From positions 2,542,001 through 2,606,000 of the forward strand of contig NZ_CP151802.1 in NCBI RefSeq assembly GCF_038446665.1: 64,000 nt of DNA. The letters are read 5' to 3'. A model generated the notes under the pieces. It saw only the letters and a list, made by a program, of their open reading frames with translations. It ran no database searches and had not been told where the DNA came from. A program made the position numbers and the translations under genes. Below are positions 9,048-18,130 of the stretch, one piece after another. The number at the start of each line of letters is the position of its first letter. Positions within the stretch are counted from its first letter, which is position 1. Origin of the DNA: Lysobacter sp. FW306-1B-D06B (GTDB taxonomy: Bacteria; Pseudomonadota; Gammaproteobacteria; Xanthomonadales; Xanthomonadaceae).

Positions 9048-10799
9048 TCAGCCGCGCGGACCGCGACCGCCGCCGGGGCGTCCGCCACCGCGCGGACCGC
9101 CCGGACGCGGACCAGCGCCGGCCGGACGCGGACCGCCGCCACCGGGGCCGCGGTTGCCGCCCGGACGGTTGCCGCCGGGCTTGCCGCCCGCCGGCTTCGG
9201 GCCGCCCGGACCGCCGGGACGACCGCCCGGACGCGGCGCGCGCGGCTTGTCGCCGTACGGGTTGAAGCTGCCGGGATTGGCGTGATCGGACGGGAAGCTC
9301 GGCGCGTTGCCCGGATGGCCGTACGGACGCGAGCTGCGCTGGCCCTGACCCTGGCCCTGACCGCCGCCCGGGCCACGGCGTTCACCATAGCCGCCGCCAC
9401 CGCCACCGCCACCGCCACCGCCGCTGCGTTCGCCGTAACCGCCACCGCCGCTGCGCTCGCCACCGAAGCCGCCTTCGCGACGCGGACCGCGTTCGCCGTA
9501 GGCACCGCCGCCGCCCGGACCGCGGCTACCGCCGCCCGGACCGCCCGGTCCACGACCGCCGCCGCCCGTGCGCGGCTTGTCGCCGTAGGGCTTGCGGGGG
9601 CCGCGTGCATCGGGATTGCGGTGACCGCTCGGGCCGGTATCGACGCCATCGGGCACGTACCAGGTGCGGAACGCCGCCGGATTGCCTTCCGGCAACGGCT
9701 TGGGACCCTTTTCCTTGCGCTGCTTGAACGGCTTGTTGCCGGCCTTCGCCGCGGCTTCGCCGCTGACGGTCAGGCCGCCGTGCTTGCGCGGGCCGCCGCG
9801 ACCGCGACCGCGGTCTTCGCGCACGTGGTCGAAGCGGCGCAGTTCGCGGCCTTCGTCGGCCGTGTTGTGGCCGCCGACGTAGCCGTGCGAGCGGGCCTTG
9901 CCGGTCAGGTCGATCGTCGACTTGGCGGCCTTGCGCTGGCCGATCACCGGCTGCAGCGTCAGCGCCGACGGCGTGCCGTCTTCCAGACCGAGCTTGTTGC
10001 GCAGCGATTCCACCGCCTCGGAGGCGAGTTCGCGCGACTGGCCGCGCAGCAGTTCGCGGGGCAGGGCGACTTCGCCGTAGCGGATTCGCTTGAGGCGGCT
10101 CACCTGGCAGCCCTGCGACTCCCACAGGCGGCGCACTTCGCGGTTGCGGCCTTCCTTCACCACGACGCGGAACCAGTCGTGCGAATCGGTGCCGCCGATG
10201 CGTTCGATCTCGTCGAACTTGGCCGGGCCGTCTTCCAGCGCCACGCCGCGGGCGAGGCGGTCGACGATGTTGTCCGGCACGACGTCCTGGCCTTCCGGCG
10301 CGCGCACGCGGCAGACGTATTCGCGCTCGACTTCGAAGGACGGGTGCATCAGCGCGTTGGCCAGCTCACCGTCGGTGCTGAGCAGCAGCAGGCCGGTGGT
10401 GTTGATGTCCAGGCGGCCGATGGCGATCCAGCGCGCGCCCTTCAGCGCGGGCAGGGCCTCGAACACCGTCGGGCGGCCTTCGGGGTCTTCGCGCGTGGTC
10501 ACTTCGCCTTCGGGCTTGTTGTACATCAGCACCCGCGAGGCTTCGGTCAGCGCACTGGCGACGAACTGGCGTCCGTCGATCTCGATGCGGTCGCCGCTCT
10601 TCACGCTCATGCCCACCTGCGCGGTCTCGCCGTTGACCTTCACCAGGCCGTCGGCGATGCGCTGTTCCAGCGCGCGGCGCGAACCCAGTCCGGCCTGCGC
10701 GAGCACCTTGTGCAGGCGCTCTTCCAATCGCGGCGCCTCGGTGGCGTCCGGATCGGCGGCGCGTTTGAGGGTGAGCTTGCGGCTCTTTTCTTCAGTCAT
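9048..10799 (-). CDS. rluB: 23S rRNA pseudouridine(2605) synthase RluB with long Gly/Arg/Pro-rich tail
   Basis: 583 residues. An N-terminal S4 RNA-binding domain (about residues 24-80, 'RLEERLHKVLAQAGLGSRRALEQRI') precedes the RsuA/RluB catalytic domain with the 'GRLDINTTGLLLLSTDGELAN' motif, whose aspartate (D131) is the expected catalytic residue. RluB converts a uridine in helix 80-93 of 23S rRNA to pseudouridine in the large ribosomal subunit. From about residue 300 the protein becomes basic, and from about 405 it is almost pure Gly/Arg/Pro with tyrosines, including 'GGGYGER' units. E. coli RluB is roughly half this length, so the tail is an extension. The ATG at 10799 overlaps the end of scpB by 8 bases. 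Confidence 0.92.
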   Translation of the reverse strand: MTEEKSRKLTLKRAADPDATEAPRLEERLHKVLAQAGLGSRRALEQRIADGLVKVNGETAQVGMSVKSGDRIEIDGRQFVASALTEASRVLMYNKPEGEVTTREDPEGRPTVFEALPALKGARWIAIGRLDINTTGLLLLSTDGELANALMHPSFEVEREYVCRVRAPEGQDVVPDNIVDRLARGVALEDGPAKFDEIERIGGTDSHDWFRVVVKEGRNREVRRLWESQGCQVSRLKRIRYGEVALPRELLRGQSRELASEAVESLRNKLGLEDGTPSALTLQPVIGQRKAAKSTIDLTGKARSHGYVGGHNTADEGRELRRFDHVREDRGRGRGGPRKHGGLTVSGEAAAKAGNKPFKQRKEKGPKPLPEGNPAAFRTWYVPDGVDTGPSGHRNPDARGPRKPYGDKPRTGGGGRGPGGPGGGSRGPGGGGAYGERGPRREGGFGGERSGGGGYGERSGGGGGGGGGGGYGERRGPGGGQGQGQGQRSSRPYGHPGNAPSFPSDHANPGSFNPYGDKPRAPRPGGRPGGPGGPKPAGGKPGGNRPGGNRGPGGGGPRPAGAGPRPGGPRGGGRPGGGRGPRG

Positions 10800-11814
10800 T
10801 TTTGTGTTGCTCCGACTCGGCCAGTTCGGCTTCGTCATCATTCGGAACGGTCGTCGTCTCGACGGCGTTGTCTTGCTCGTGATCGTTCGCGTCCGCCGCG
10901 CGCTTGCCCGGCGCGGCTTCGGGGTCGCCCTGGAGGGCATATTCGGTTTCGTCGATGTCGAGGTCGGTGACCTCGTCTTCGGTGATTTCGGTGTTGTCTT
11001 CGTCAGCCTCGGCATTGGCGACTTCGTCGACGGAGTCGCCGGTCTGCGCGTGCCCGGCGTTCTCGTCGGCGGCTTCGTCGCTGCCGGTGTCGTCGGCCTC
11101 GCCTTCGGCCGCGCCGGCGGCGTTTTCTTCGTCGGCGCCGCCGTCGTTCGCGGCGGCGGTGTCGTCGGCCGCGTCCTCATCCGACGCCTGCGCGCCGTCG
11201 AGGTTGGATGCGTCGGCGCCTTCGTCCGCGATGCCCGCGGCGATCGGAGCCGGCGTGCCTTCGAACGCCAGCTGCGGTTCCAGCTCGCCGATGTCCTTCA
11301 GTTCCGACAGCGGCGGCAGTTCGTCCAGGCGCTTGAGGCCGAAGTAGTCCAGGAACACCTTCGTGGTGCCGAACAGCGCCGGCTTGCCGGGCACGTCGCG
11401 GTGGCCGACGACGCGGATCCACTCGCGCTCTTCCAGCGCCTTGATGATGTTGCTGTTGACCGCCACGCCGCGCACCTGCTCGATCTCGCCGCGCGTGATC
11501 GGCTGGCGGTAGGCGATGAGTGCCAAGGTCTCAAGCGTGGCGCGCGTGTAGCGCGTCTGGCGCTCGGTCCACAGGCGCGCCACCCAGGAGTGGACGTCGG
11601 CCTTGACCTGAAAGCGGAAGCCGGAGGAGACCTCGACCAGCTCCACGCCGCGGTCGGCACAGGCTTCGCGCAGGGTTTCCAGCGCCTGCTCGACGCTGTC
11701 GGCCGGCGCCGGCTGGTCTTCGGGGAACAACGCGTGCAGCTGCGCCAGCGTCAGCGGCTGGTTCGCCGCCAGCAGCGCGGCTTCGACGATGCGGGTGATC
11801 AGTTGTTGATCCAT
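10792..11814 (-). CDS. scpB: Segregation and condensation protein B
   Basis: 340 residues. The first roughly 185 form the paired winged-helix ScpB core ('LITRIVEAALLAANQPLTLAQL', 'TRATLETLALIAYRQPITRGEIEQVRGV', 'GRDVPGKPALFGTTKVFLDYFGL'-like region). ScpB binds the ScpA kleisin as part of the Smc-ScpAB complex that organises and segregates the chromosome. From about residue 195 to the end there is an unusually long, strongly acidic Asp/Glu/Ala tail that looks disordered. Typical ScpB is about 180-220 residues. The gene lies between scpA and rluB on the same strand and overlaps rluB. The complex's Smc subunit is encoded at 37589. Confidence 0.92.
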   Translation of the reverse strand: MDQQLITRIVEAALLAANQPLTLAQLHALFPEDQPAPADSVEQALETLREACADRGVELVEVSSGFRFQVKADVHSWVARLWTERQTRYTRATLETLALIAYRQPITRGEIEQVRGVAVNSNIIKALEEREWIRVVGHRDVPGKPALFGTTKVFLDYFGLKRLDELPPLSELKDIGELEPQLAFEGTPAPIAAGIADEGADASNLDGAQASDEDAADDTAAANDGGADEENAAGAAEGEADDTGSDEAADENAGHAQTGDSVDEVANAEADEDNTEITEDEVTDLDIDETEYALQGDPEAAPGKRAADANDHEQDNAVETTTVPNDDEAELAESEQHKND

Positions 11815-11842
11815 GGATCGATCGGTTTCCAGTCTCTTGGCC

Positions 11843-11933
11843 CGTCAGTCCCGCGAACGCGGGCATCCGGTGCCTTGGAAGCGTTTGACGCCAAATCGGA
11901 GGTCGCCGGATTCCTGCTTTCGCGGGGACGACG
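11843..11933. repeat. Inverted repeat of the 'TCCCGCGAAAGCGGGA' type
   Basis: Between scpA and scpB two imperfect arms face each other: 'CCCGCGAACGCGGGCATCCGG' near 11850 and its near-complement 'CCGGATTCCTGCTTTCGCGGG' near 11908. This is a dispersed palindromic repeat unit related to those at 26086, 41998 and 57536. Confidence 0.55.
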
Positions 11934-11962
11934 GGGTGTTGCGGGATGACGCCTTGGCGCCG

Positions 11963-12877
11963 TCAGCCATCGTTGGCTGCCGGCTCGTCGAACTCGCTGC
12001 TCAGTTCGATCTCTTCCCCGTCCTTGAGCAGCGCGAGCGACTTCACGTAGATCGGTGCGAACGGTGCTTCCTGCACGATTTCCACCAGTTGCTCCTTGGC
12101 CAGCGTGAGCATGCCCAGGAACGTGACCACGATGCCGAGCTTGCCTTCCTCGGCGGTGAACAGCGTTTCGAAGCGATAGAAGGCGCCGTCCTTCAAGCGT
12201 TCCAACAGCTCGCCCATGCGCTGGCGGACGCTGAGGGCATCGCGCTTGATCGCGTGCTGGGTGAACAGCTCGGCGCGCTTGAGCACGTCGTGCAGGGCCA
12301 GCAGCATTTCCTTCAGATCCACCGGAGGCGGCAGTCGCACCGAGGCGCGGTCCGGGACGAAGGCCTGCACCGGCGCGGTGTCGCGGTCCTGGCGGGGCAG
12401 GGAATCGATGTCCTCGGCGGCCTTCTTGAAACGCTCGTACTCCTGCAGGCGGCGGACGAGCTCGGCGCGGGGGTCTTCTTCCTCGCCTTCCTCGTTCGGT
12501 GCGCGCGGCAGCAGCATGCGCGACTTGATCTCGGCCAGCATGGCGGCCATGACCAGGTAGTCGGCGGCCAGCTCGAAGCGCATCTCGTGCATGGCCTGGA
12601 TGTAATCGACGTACTGGCGGGTGATGTCCGCCACTGGGATGTCGAGGATGTCCAGGTTCTGCCGGCGGATCAGGTACAGCAGCAGGTCGAGCGGGCCCTC
12701 GAACGCCTCGAGGATGACCTCCAGCGCATCCGGCGGGATGTACAGGTCCTGCGGGATCTGCAACACGGGCTGGCCGTGCACCACCGCCAGCCGCATTTCC
12801 TGCTGCTGAGGCGTGGTGTGGGCCGGGGCGGCCACGGGTTGCGGATCGCTCGCGTCGGCTGCGCGTTCTTCGGTCAT
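11963..12877 (-). CDS. scpA: Segregation and condensation protein A (kleisin)
   Basis: 304 residues from the ATG at 12877. The ScpA pattern is clear: '[35 protein letters not shown]' in the N-terminal Smc-binding half, '[22 protein letters not shown]', and a C-terminal winged-helix segment ('[26 protein letters not shown]'). ScpA bridges the Smc head domains. A 30-residue N-terminal extension precedes the conserved core. A longer reading frame to 12901 would need a GTG start and adds only arginine-rich residues, so the ATG is preferred. It is the first gene of the scpA-scpB-rluB group. Confidence 0.93.
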   Translation of the reverse strand: MTEERAADASDPQPVAAPAHTTPQQQEMRLAVVHGQPVLQIPQDLYIPPDALEVILEAFEGPLDLLLYLIRRQNLDILDIPVADITRQYVDYIQAMHEMRFELAADYLVMAAMLAEIKSRMLLPRAPNEEGEEEDPRAELVRRLQEYERFKKAAEDIDSLPRQDRDTAPVQAFVPDRASVRLPPPVDLKEMLLALHDVLKRAELFTQHAIKRDALSVRQRMGELLERLKDGAFYRFETLFTAEEGKLGIVVTFLGMLTLAKEQLVEIVQEAPFAPIYVKSLALLKDGEEIELSSEFDEPAANDG

Positions 12878-13235
12878 TCGGAGGCGGCCCCTCCGGGCCA
12901 CGGCACTGCATATCGCTCAGGCTGGCGGCCGTCGGGGCCACCGGGGATGCAACGGACTTGCTAAGACGAACTTGTCGGAACGTCGGGCCCGGTCCGAACG
13001 GCCATGGCCGGCGCGTCACGCGAGGGCGTGGCGGGCGACTTGGGGTTTCGGGCTCGGGGCCGTCGGGGGCAGCGGCGCACCTGGGTGCGTGCGAGGCGAC
13101 GGTGTGGGGAGCCGGTCGCGTCGGGCCGCTGCAGCCGGCCTTGTGAAGGCAAGGGTACGGCCTCGCCCGGGCCGTGTCCAGCCGCTTGCCGACTACAATT
13201 CAGCTCGTTTCCCCCAATCCGAGGACGCACGGCGC
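12878..13235. other. Intergenic region between divergent scpA and yciI-like genes
   Basis: About 360 bases without a supported gene. It must hold the divergent promoters of the scp operon and the yciI-bolA pair. A TACAAT -10-like hexamer lies at 13194-13199, 37 bases before the yciI-like ATG, but no convincing -35 box is visible. No repeat or RNA gene recognised. Confidence 0.5.
13194..13199 (+). promoter_or_regulatory. Candidate -10 element of the yciI-bolA promoter
   Basis: TACAAT differs by one base from the sigma-70 -10 consensus and sits at a plausible distance (37 bases) upstream of the ATG at 13236. There is no clear -35 box. Confidence 0.35.
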
Positions 13236-13535
13236 ATGTGGTACGTGATCGAAGGCTATGACGGCAAGGACGTGCTCGCCCAGCGGCTGGCTGCGCGGCC
13301 CGAGCACCTGGCGCGCCTGACCGCGCTGCGCGACGAGGGCCGGCTGCTGCTCGCCGGGCCGTGCCCGGCCATCGACGCCGAAGATCCGGGCCCGGCCGGC
13401 TTCAGCGGGAGCGTGGTCATCGCGGAGTTCGAGTCCCTCCAGGCCGCCCGCGCCTGGGCCGATGCCGATCCCTACGTGGCCGCCGGCGTCTACCAGCGCG
13501 TGGAGGTTCGTCCGTTCCGCAAGGTGCTGCCGTGA
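13236..13535 (+). CDS. YciI-family protein
   Basis: 99 residues with the complete YciI fold pattern: '[43 protein letters not shown]', the glycine/proline loop '[32 protein letters not shown]' and the closing '[10 protein letters not shown]'. The conserved His of 'RPEHLARL' and the Asp of 'ADPY' are the expected active-site pair. YciI proteins are small ferredoxin-like-fold proteins of poorly defined function. The stop overlaps the start of the bolA-like gene as GTGA, so the two are translationally coupled, an arrangement often seen in this family. Confidence 0.85.
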   Translation: MWYVIEGYDGKDVLAQRLAARPEHLARLTALRDEGRLLLAGPCPAIDAEDPGPAGFSGSVVIAEFESLQAARAWADADPYVAAGVYQRVEVRPFRKVLP

Positions 13536-13825
13536 GCGGCCGCCCGCTGCCCAGGGCCGAGCGCGCGGCCGCGATCCGCACTGCGCTGGAGGCGGCCCTG
13601 GCCCCGATTTCGCTGGAGATCGAGGACGAAAGCCACCGCCACGCCGGGCATGCCGGCGCGGCGGACGGGCGAGGGCACTTCCGGGTGGACGTGGTCAGCG
13701 CGGCCTTCGCCGGGCTGACGCCGATTGCCCGCCATCGCGCGATCTACGCCGCGCTCGGCAACCTGATGGACACCGATATCCACGCATTGGCGATCCGCGC
13801 GCGGACCCCGGCCGAGGCGGAATGA
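13532..13825 (+). CDS. BolA-family protein
   Basis: 97 residues from a GTG start that overlaps the yciI-like stop (GTGA). The BolA core is present: '[64 protein letters not shown]'. This includes the 'HAGH' and 'GHFRV' stretches and the helix-turn-helix-like segment ending '[12 protein letters not shown]'. BolA proteins pair with monothiol glutaredoxins in iron-sulfur handling and influence envelope gene expression. The GTG start rests on the coupling, because no in-frame ATG gives a complete domain. Confidence 0.85.
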   Translation: MSGRPLPRAERAAAIRTALEAALAPISLEIEDESHRHAGHAGAADGRGHFRVDVVSAAFAGLTPIARHRAIYAALGNLMDTDIHALAIRARTPAEAE

Positions 13826-13947
13826 GCCCGGCGAGTCGGCTGCGCGTCGTTGTCGCGGCGCAGCAATGGTCGCGTGGATTGGTGGCAGGAAGGCAGACGT
13901 TGGCGACGTTTCGCGCAACGACATAACGTCCGCTTTACACTCGAATT

Positions 13948-13961
13948 TGAAAACGATTACA
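13948..13961. promoter_or_regulatory. LacI-type operator upstream of the lacI-family gene
   Basis: The 14-bp near-palindrome TGAAAACGATTACA has the central CG typical of LacI/GalR operators. It lies 30 bases upstream of the regulator's GTG start, which suggests autoregulation. Closely similar sites occur at 15050 and 36200. Confidence 0.65.
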
Positions 13962-13991
13962 GTCCGCGCGCATTGTCCGCGGAGGCCCTGC

Positions 13992-15008
13992 GTGTCGAGC
14001 GTAACCATTAAAGACGTCGCCCGCGTGGCGCAGGTATCGGTGGCCACCGTTTCGCGCGCGCTCAATGGCCACGGCAACGTGGCCGAAGACGTCCGCAACC
14101 GCGTCTTCGCCGCCGCGCAGGAGTTGCGCTACACGCCGCACGCCGCCGCGCGCAGCCTGAGCAGCCGGCGCACCCAGACGCTCGGCGTGGTCCTGCCGGA
14201 CCTGCACGGCGAATTCTTCTCCGAGCTCATCCGCGGCATCGACCAGATCGCCCGCGCGCAACGGCTGCACCTGCTGGTGTCCAGCTATCACGGCAATCCG
14301 GAAGAGCAGGGCGCCGCGCTGCGCGCGATGCGCGGACGCGTCGACGGACTGATCGTCATGTCGCCCTTCGTCGAAACGCCGAGCCTGGGCGAACACCTCG
14401 ATCCGTCGCTGCCGACCCTGCTCATCAACAGCCAGGCCGAACTCGACGGCACCGCCGTGCTGGGCGTCGACAACTACGGCGGCGCGGTGACGATGGTCGA
14501 GCACCTCGTCGCCATCGGCCATCGTCGCATCGCCTTCATCGCCGGTCCCACCGGCAATTTCGATGCGCACGAGCGTCTGCGCGGCTATCGCGATGCGCTC
14601 GCGCAGCGACTGCCCGGCACCGCCGAATGGGTGTTGCAGGGCGACTTCTCCGAAGCCTCCGGGCACCGTGCCGGACACGAGTTGCTCGCCGCCGCGCAGC
14701 GGCCCGATGCCGTGTTCGCCGCCAACGACATGATGGCGCTGGGCTGCCTGTTCGCCTTCGCGCAGGCCGGCGTGAACGTGCCGGGCGACATCGCCGTGGC
14801 CGGCTTCGACGACATTCCTCTGGCGCGCTACGTCCACCCGGCGCTCACGACCATCCGCGTCAACATCGCCGAACTCGGCGCGCGCGCGGCCCGATTGCTC
14901 ATCGCGCAGGTCGCCGGAGATGCGGCCAGCGAATCGTCGGTGCTTTCGACGGAGCTGATCGTGCGCGAGTCGAGCGGTTCGCCCACGCCTTCCCCGCGTT
15001 CTCCGTGA
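13992..15008 (+). CDS. LacI/GalR-family transcriptional regulator of the glycan locus
   Basis: 338 residues. The N-terminal helix-turn-helix and hinge are intact ('TIKDVARVAQVSVATVSRALNG', then 'YTPHAAARSLSSRRT'), followed by a periplasmic-binding-protein-like sugar sensor domain ('LGVVLPDLHGEFFSELIRGID', 'PDAVFAANDMMALGCLFAFAQAGVNVPGDIAVAGFDDIPLARYVHPALTTI'). The GTG start at 13992 follows a GGAGG site 6 bases upstream. A longer frame from 13866 adds 42 residues ahead of the HTH and would run through the operator, so it is rejected. The gene directly precedes the TonB-receptor gene, and its likely operator recurs before that gene and at the GH1/ATPase block, so it is the probable repressor of the whole regulon. 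The inducer is unknown. Confidence 0.9.
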   Translation: MSSVTIKDVARVAQVSVATVSRALNGHGNVAEDVRNRVFAAAQELRYTPHAAARSLSSRRTQTLGVVLPDLHGEFFSELIRGIDQIARAQRLHLLVSSYHGNPEEQGAALRAMRGRVDGLIVMSPFVETPSLGEHLDPSLPTLLINSQAELDGTAVLGVDNYGGAVTMVEHLVAIGHRRIAFIAGPTGNFDAHERLRGYRDALAQRLPGTAEWVLQGDFSEASGHRAGHELLAAAQRPDAVFAANDMMALGCLFAFAQAGVNVPGDIAVAGFDDIPLARYVHPALTTIRVNIAELGARAARLLIAQVAGDAASESSVLSTELIVRESSGSPTPSPRSP

Positions 15009-15049
15009 CCAACGCCCGCTGAGCGTCACGGATTCTTGTGGCTGTTCGC

Positions 15050-15063
15050 TGTAAACGATTCCA
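15050..15063. promoter_or_regulatory. LacI-type operator upstream of the TonB-dependent receptor
   Basis: TGTAAACGATTCCA lies 35 bases before the receptor ATG, between it and the regulator gene. It matches the sites at 13948 and 36200 at the central AAACG.TT core. Its position fits repression of the receptor and of the genes downstream. Confidence 0.65.
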
Positions 15064-15097
15064 TGCGGTTCGACATGCTTTTGGAGAGAGGAAGCAT

Positions 15098-18067
15098 ATG
15101 AATTCAAGGTTCCCCCGCCTTCCGTCGCGCAGGCTGCTTGCCTGCGCCCTGGCCAGTTGCCTGGCCGTCGCCGCCCCCGCGGTGATGGCGCAGAGCACCT
15201 CGGCGACCATCCGTGGACAGGTCACCGTCGACTCGGCCCCCGCGAGCGATGCGCAGATCACCGCCACCAACACGGCCACCGGACTCTCGCGCAAGGTGCA
15301 GGCCGTCAACGGTACCTACAACGTCGGCGGCCTCCCGCCCGGCACCTACCGCATCGACGCGGTCGCCGGCGGGCAGACCACGACCAAGACCGTAACGCTG
15401 GCCGTCGGCCAGACCGCCACGCTGAATCTTTCGGCCGGCGGCGTCGCGGAGACCGGTCCGGTCGCAGACGCCACGACGGTCGACACGGTCACCGTCACCG
15501 GTGTGGCGCTGGCGGAAGTGAAGACATCGGAAATCGCCACCTACGTAAGCGGCAAGCAGATCGACATGCTTCCGCAGAATTCGCGCAACTTCCTGTCCTT
15601 CGTCGATCTGGCGCCGGGCATGGAATTCCAGCAGGGCGCCGACGGCTCCACGCGCATCCGCTCCGGCGCCGGCACTCCCAATGGCATCAACGTCTACATC
15701 GACGGCGTCGGCCAGAAGGATTACGTGCTGCGCGGCGGCATCAGCGGCCAGGACTCCACCAGCGGCAACCCGTTCCCGCAATCGGCCATCGGCGAATACA
15801 AGATCATCACGCAGAACTACAAGGCCGAGTACGACCAGCTCAACAGCGCAGCGATCGTGGCCACCACGCGCTCGGGCACCAACAACTTCGAAGGCAGCTT
15901 CTTCTGGGACCGCACCTCCAAGGACTGGCGCACGCGCACGGTCTTCGAGGAGCGTCTGGACACCAAGGCCGAAACCGGTGCCGAACAATACGGCGCCACG
16001 TTCGGCGGCCCGATCCTGCGCGACACGGCGCACTTCTTCCTGGCCTACGAGGCGAAGGAGTTCGACCGGGCGCGCTCGCTGACGCTGGGCGAGGGCTACA
16101 CCATCGACCGGTTGCCGGCAGCGCTGCAGGAAGAGGCCGGTACCGGACTGTTCATCGCGCCCTTCAAGGAAGATCTGTACTTCGCCAAGATCGACTGGCT
16201 GCTGGGTGAGGACCATTATTTCGAATTCACCACCAAGTACCGCGACGAGAGCGAGCTGACCAACCTCGGCAACGGTCCCAACCTGCCCAGTTACGCCACC
16301 AACAAGCTCAACGAGGAAACGCGCGTAGACCTGCGCTACCAGTTCACCCATGGTGCCTGGCTCAACGACGCGCACATCACCTACGAGGACGCTAGCTTCA
16401 ACCCCAGCCCGCTCAACAACGGCGTGGCGTACAACCTGATCAACTTCAACGGCAGCGACGTCAACGCGCGCCTGATCACGCGCAGCGGGGCGGGCTCGGA
16501 CTTCCAGGAGAAGGGACAGAAAGGCTGGGGCTTCCAGGACGACCTGACCTACACGGGCCTCACGGGCCACACCATGAAGATGGGCGTGAAGTTCAAGGAT
16601 GTCGACGTCAGCGCGATCGAGCGCCAGCCGTACAACCCGCAGTTCACCTACGACGTCAACGGCAGCCTCGTCCAGCCCATCCACGTGCGGTTCGGTTCGG
16701 CCCTGCCGGGTGTCGGCGACGGCAGCGCGGAGTCGAGCAACAAGCAGTACGGCATCTATTTCCAGGACGACTGGGAGGTCAACGACCACCTGATCCTCAA
16801 CCTCGGCCTGCGCTACGACTACGAGAAGAGCCCCAGCTACACCAACTTCGTCACGCCCGCCGACGTGGTCGACGCGCTGCGCGCGTCCACGGCGATCAAC
16901 GCGCCGAACTCCGGCGTGAACATCAACGACTACATCAGCACCGGCAACAACCGCGACTCGTTCAAGGACGCCTGGCAGCCGCGCGTGGGTTTCTCCTACG
17001 ACCTCAACGCCGACCAGCGCCACGTGATCTACGGCGGTGCGGGACGCGCCTACGACCGCAATCTCTTCGACTGGCTGCAACTGGAAGTCACCAAGGCCAC
17101 GTTCCCGGCCACCAACGTGTACTTCCGCCGCGGCGACGGTACGTGCCCGCTCGCGACCGAACCGTGCGTGGACTGGAATCCGGCGTTCTTCGATCCGGCG
17201 ACGCTGGCCGCGCTCGCGTCGCCCGACGGAGGTGGACGTGAGGTGTTCCTGCTCGACAACGATCTGAAGGTGCCGTACTCCGACCAGTTCAGCCTGGGCA
17301 TGCGTAACACCGTGGGCGAATGGCTGACGGACGCCACGATCTCGTACGTGGAAGGGCACGACGGCTTCGCATGGTTGCTCGGCAACCGTCGCGACGACGG
17401 CACGTTCTTCGCGCCCGGCTTCCAGTGGGGCTCACCGTTCAACCAGGGACTGGACGGTTTCAGCAACCTGATCCTGGGCACCAACGGCCTCAAGACGCGC
17501 ACCAGTTCGCTGTACCTGAAGGCGGAGAAGCCGTACACGGCCGAATCCGGCTGGGGCGTCACCATCGCGTACACCTTCCTGCACGCGGAGGAGATGCGCG
17601 AGTCGCCGGAAGTCTTCGCGCTGGATTACCCCACGCTCAACCAGTACGGCTGGAACGACGCCGAAGTGCCCGATCACCGCCTCGTCGCCACCGGCCTCTA
17701 CGACGGCCCGTGGGGCGTGACGCTCTCGGGCAAGATCACGCTGTCGTCGAAGATCCCGCGCTACTTCGTCAACTGCTTCGACATCGATCGACCGAACAAC
17801 TGCTTCATCGATCAGTACAAGCCGGATGGCGACTTCGGTTACAAGCAGGTCGATCTGGCGGCGCAGAAGGACTTCGACACCGGTTCGGGCTTCAAGATGT
17901 GGGTGCGCGGTGACATCCTGAACGTCTTCGACTGGGCGAACTACGACGGCTACGACGATTTCCCCGGGAACTTCGGGTCCCCGGCGAACCCCAACTTCGG
18001 TGAACCGAACTCGCAGGTCGCATTCCCGACCCGTACGTTCAAGCTCTCGCTCGGCTTCAACTTCTGA
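15098..18067 (+). CDS. Oar-like TonB-dependent receptor with N-terminal carboxypeptidase-regulatory-like domain
   Basis: 989 residues from the ATG at 15098, which has a GGAGAGAGGAAG ribosome-binding region. After a signal peptide (to 'AVMAQ') comes a carboxypeptidase-regulatory-like beta domain (about 30-115, 'TIRGQVTVDSAPASDAQITATN', 'YNVGGLPPGTYRIDAV'). Then the plug (about 145-255, 'LPQNSRNFLSFVDLAPGMEF', 'NGINVYIDGVGQKDY') and a long beta-barrel ending in 'KLSLGFNF' with the terminal phenylalanine used for barrel assembly. It should move a large ligand, probably an oligosaccharide, across the outer membrane with TonB energy. It is preceded by a LacI-type operator and followed by the GH144-like lipoprotein and an ABC importer, so a glucan ligand is likely. 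Specificity is inferred from context. Confidence 0.9.
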   Translation: MNSRFPRLPSRRLLACALASCLAVAAPAVMAQSTSATIRGQVTVDSAPASDAQITATNTATGLSRKVQAVNGTYNVGGLPPGTYRIDAVAGGQTTTKTVTLAVGQTATLNLSAGGVAETGPVADATTVDTVTVTGVALAEVKTSEIATYVSGKQIDMLPQNSRNFLSFVDLAPGMEFQQGADGSTRIRSGAGTPNGINVYIDGVGQKDYVLRGGISGQDSTSGNPFPQSAIGEYKIITQNYKAEYDQLNSAAIVATTRSGTNNFEGSFFWDRTSKDWRTRTVFEERLDTKAETGAEQYGATFGGPILRDTAHFFLAYEAKEFDRARSLTLGEGYTIDRLPAALQEEAGTGLFIAPFKEDLYFAKIDWLLGEDHYFEFTTKYRDESELTNLGNGPNLPSYATNKLNEETRVDLRYQFTHGAWLNDAHITYEDASFNPSPLNNGVAYNLINFNGSDVNARLITRSGAGSDFQEKGQKGWGFQDDLTYTGLTGHTMKMGVKFKDVDVSAIERQPYNPQFTYDVNGSLVQPIHVRFGSALPGVGDGSAESSNKQYGIYFQDDWEVNDHLILNLGLRYDYEKSPSYTNFVTPADVVDALRASTAINAPNSGVNINDYISTGNNRDSFKDAWQPRVGFSYDLNADQRHVIYGGAGRAYDRNLFDWLQLEVTKATFPATNVYFRRGDGTCPLATEPCVDWNPAFFDPATLAALASPDGGGREVFLLDNDLKVPYSDQFSLGMRNTVGEWLTDATISYVEGHDGFAWLLGNRRDDGTFFAPGFQWGSPFNQGLDGFSNLILGTNGLKTRTSSLYLKAEKPYTAESGWGVTIAYTFLHAEEMRESPEVFALDYPTLNQYGWNDAEVPDHRLVATGLYDGPWGVTLSGKITLSSKIPRYFVNCFDIDRPNNCFIDQYKPDGDFGYKQVDLAAQKDFDTGSGFKMWVRGDILNVFDWANYDGYDDFPGNFGSPANPNFGEPNSQVAFPTRTFKLSLGFNF

Positions 18068-18130
18068 CCCGGTCCGCCGGCCGCCTACCTCGTCGGGGCG
18101 GTCGGCGGACTCGGGGTGTCTTCTTACTGG

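Noticed and set aside
15104..17359. 751-residue frame antisense to the TonB receptor
   Set aside because: Shadow frame with no recognisable domain. The receptor frame is complete from signal peptide to terminal Phe.
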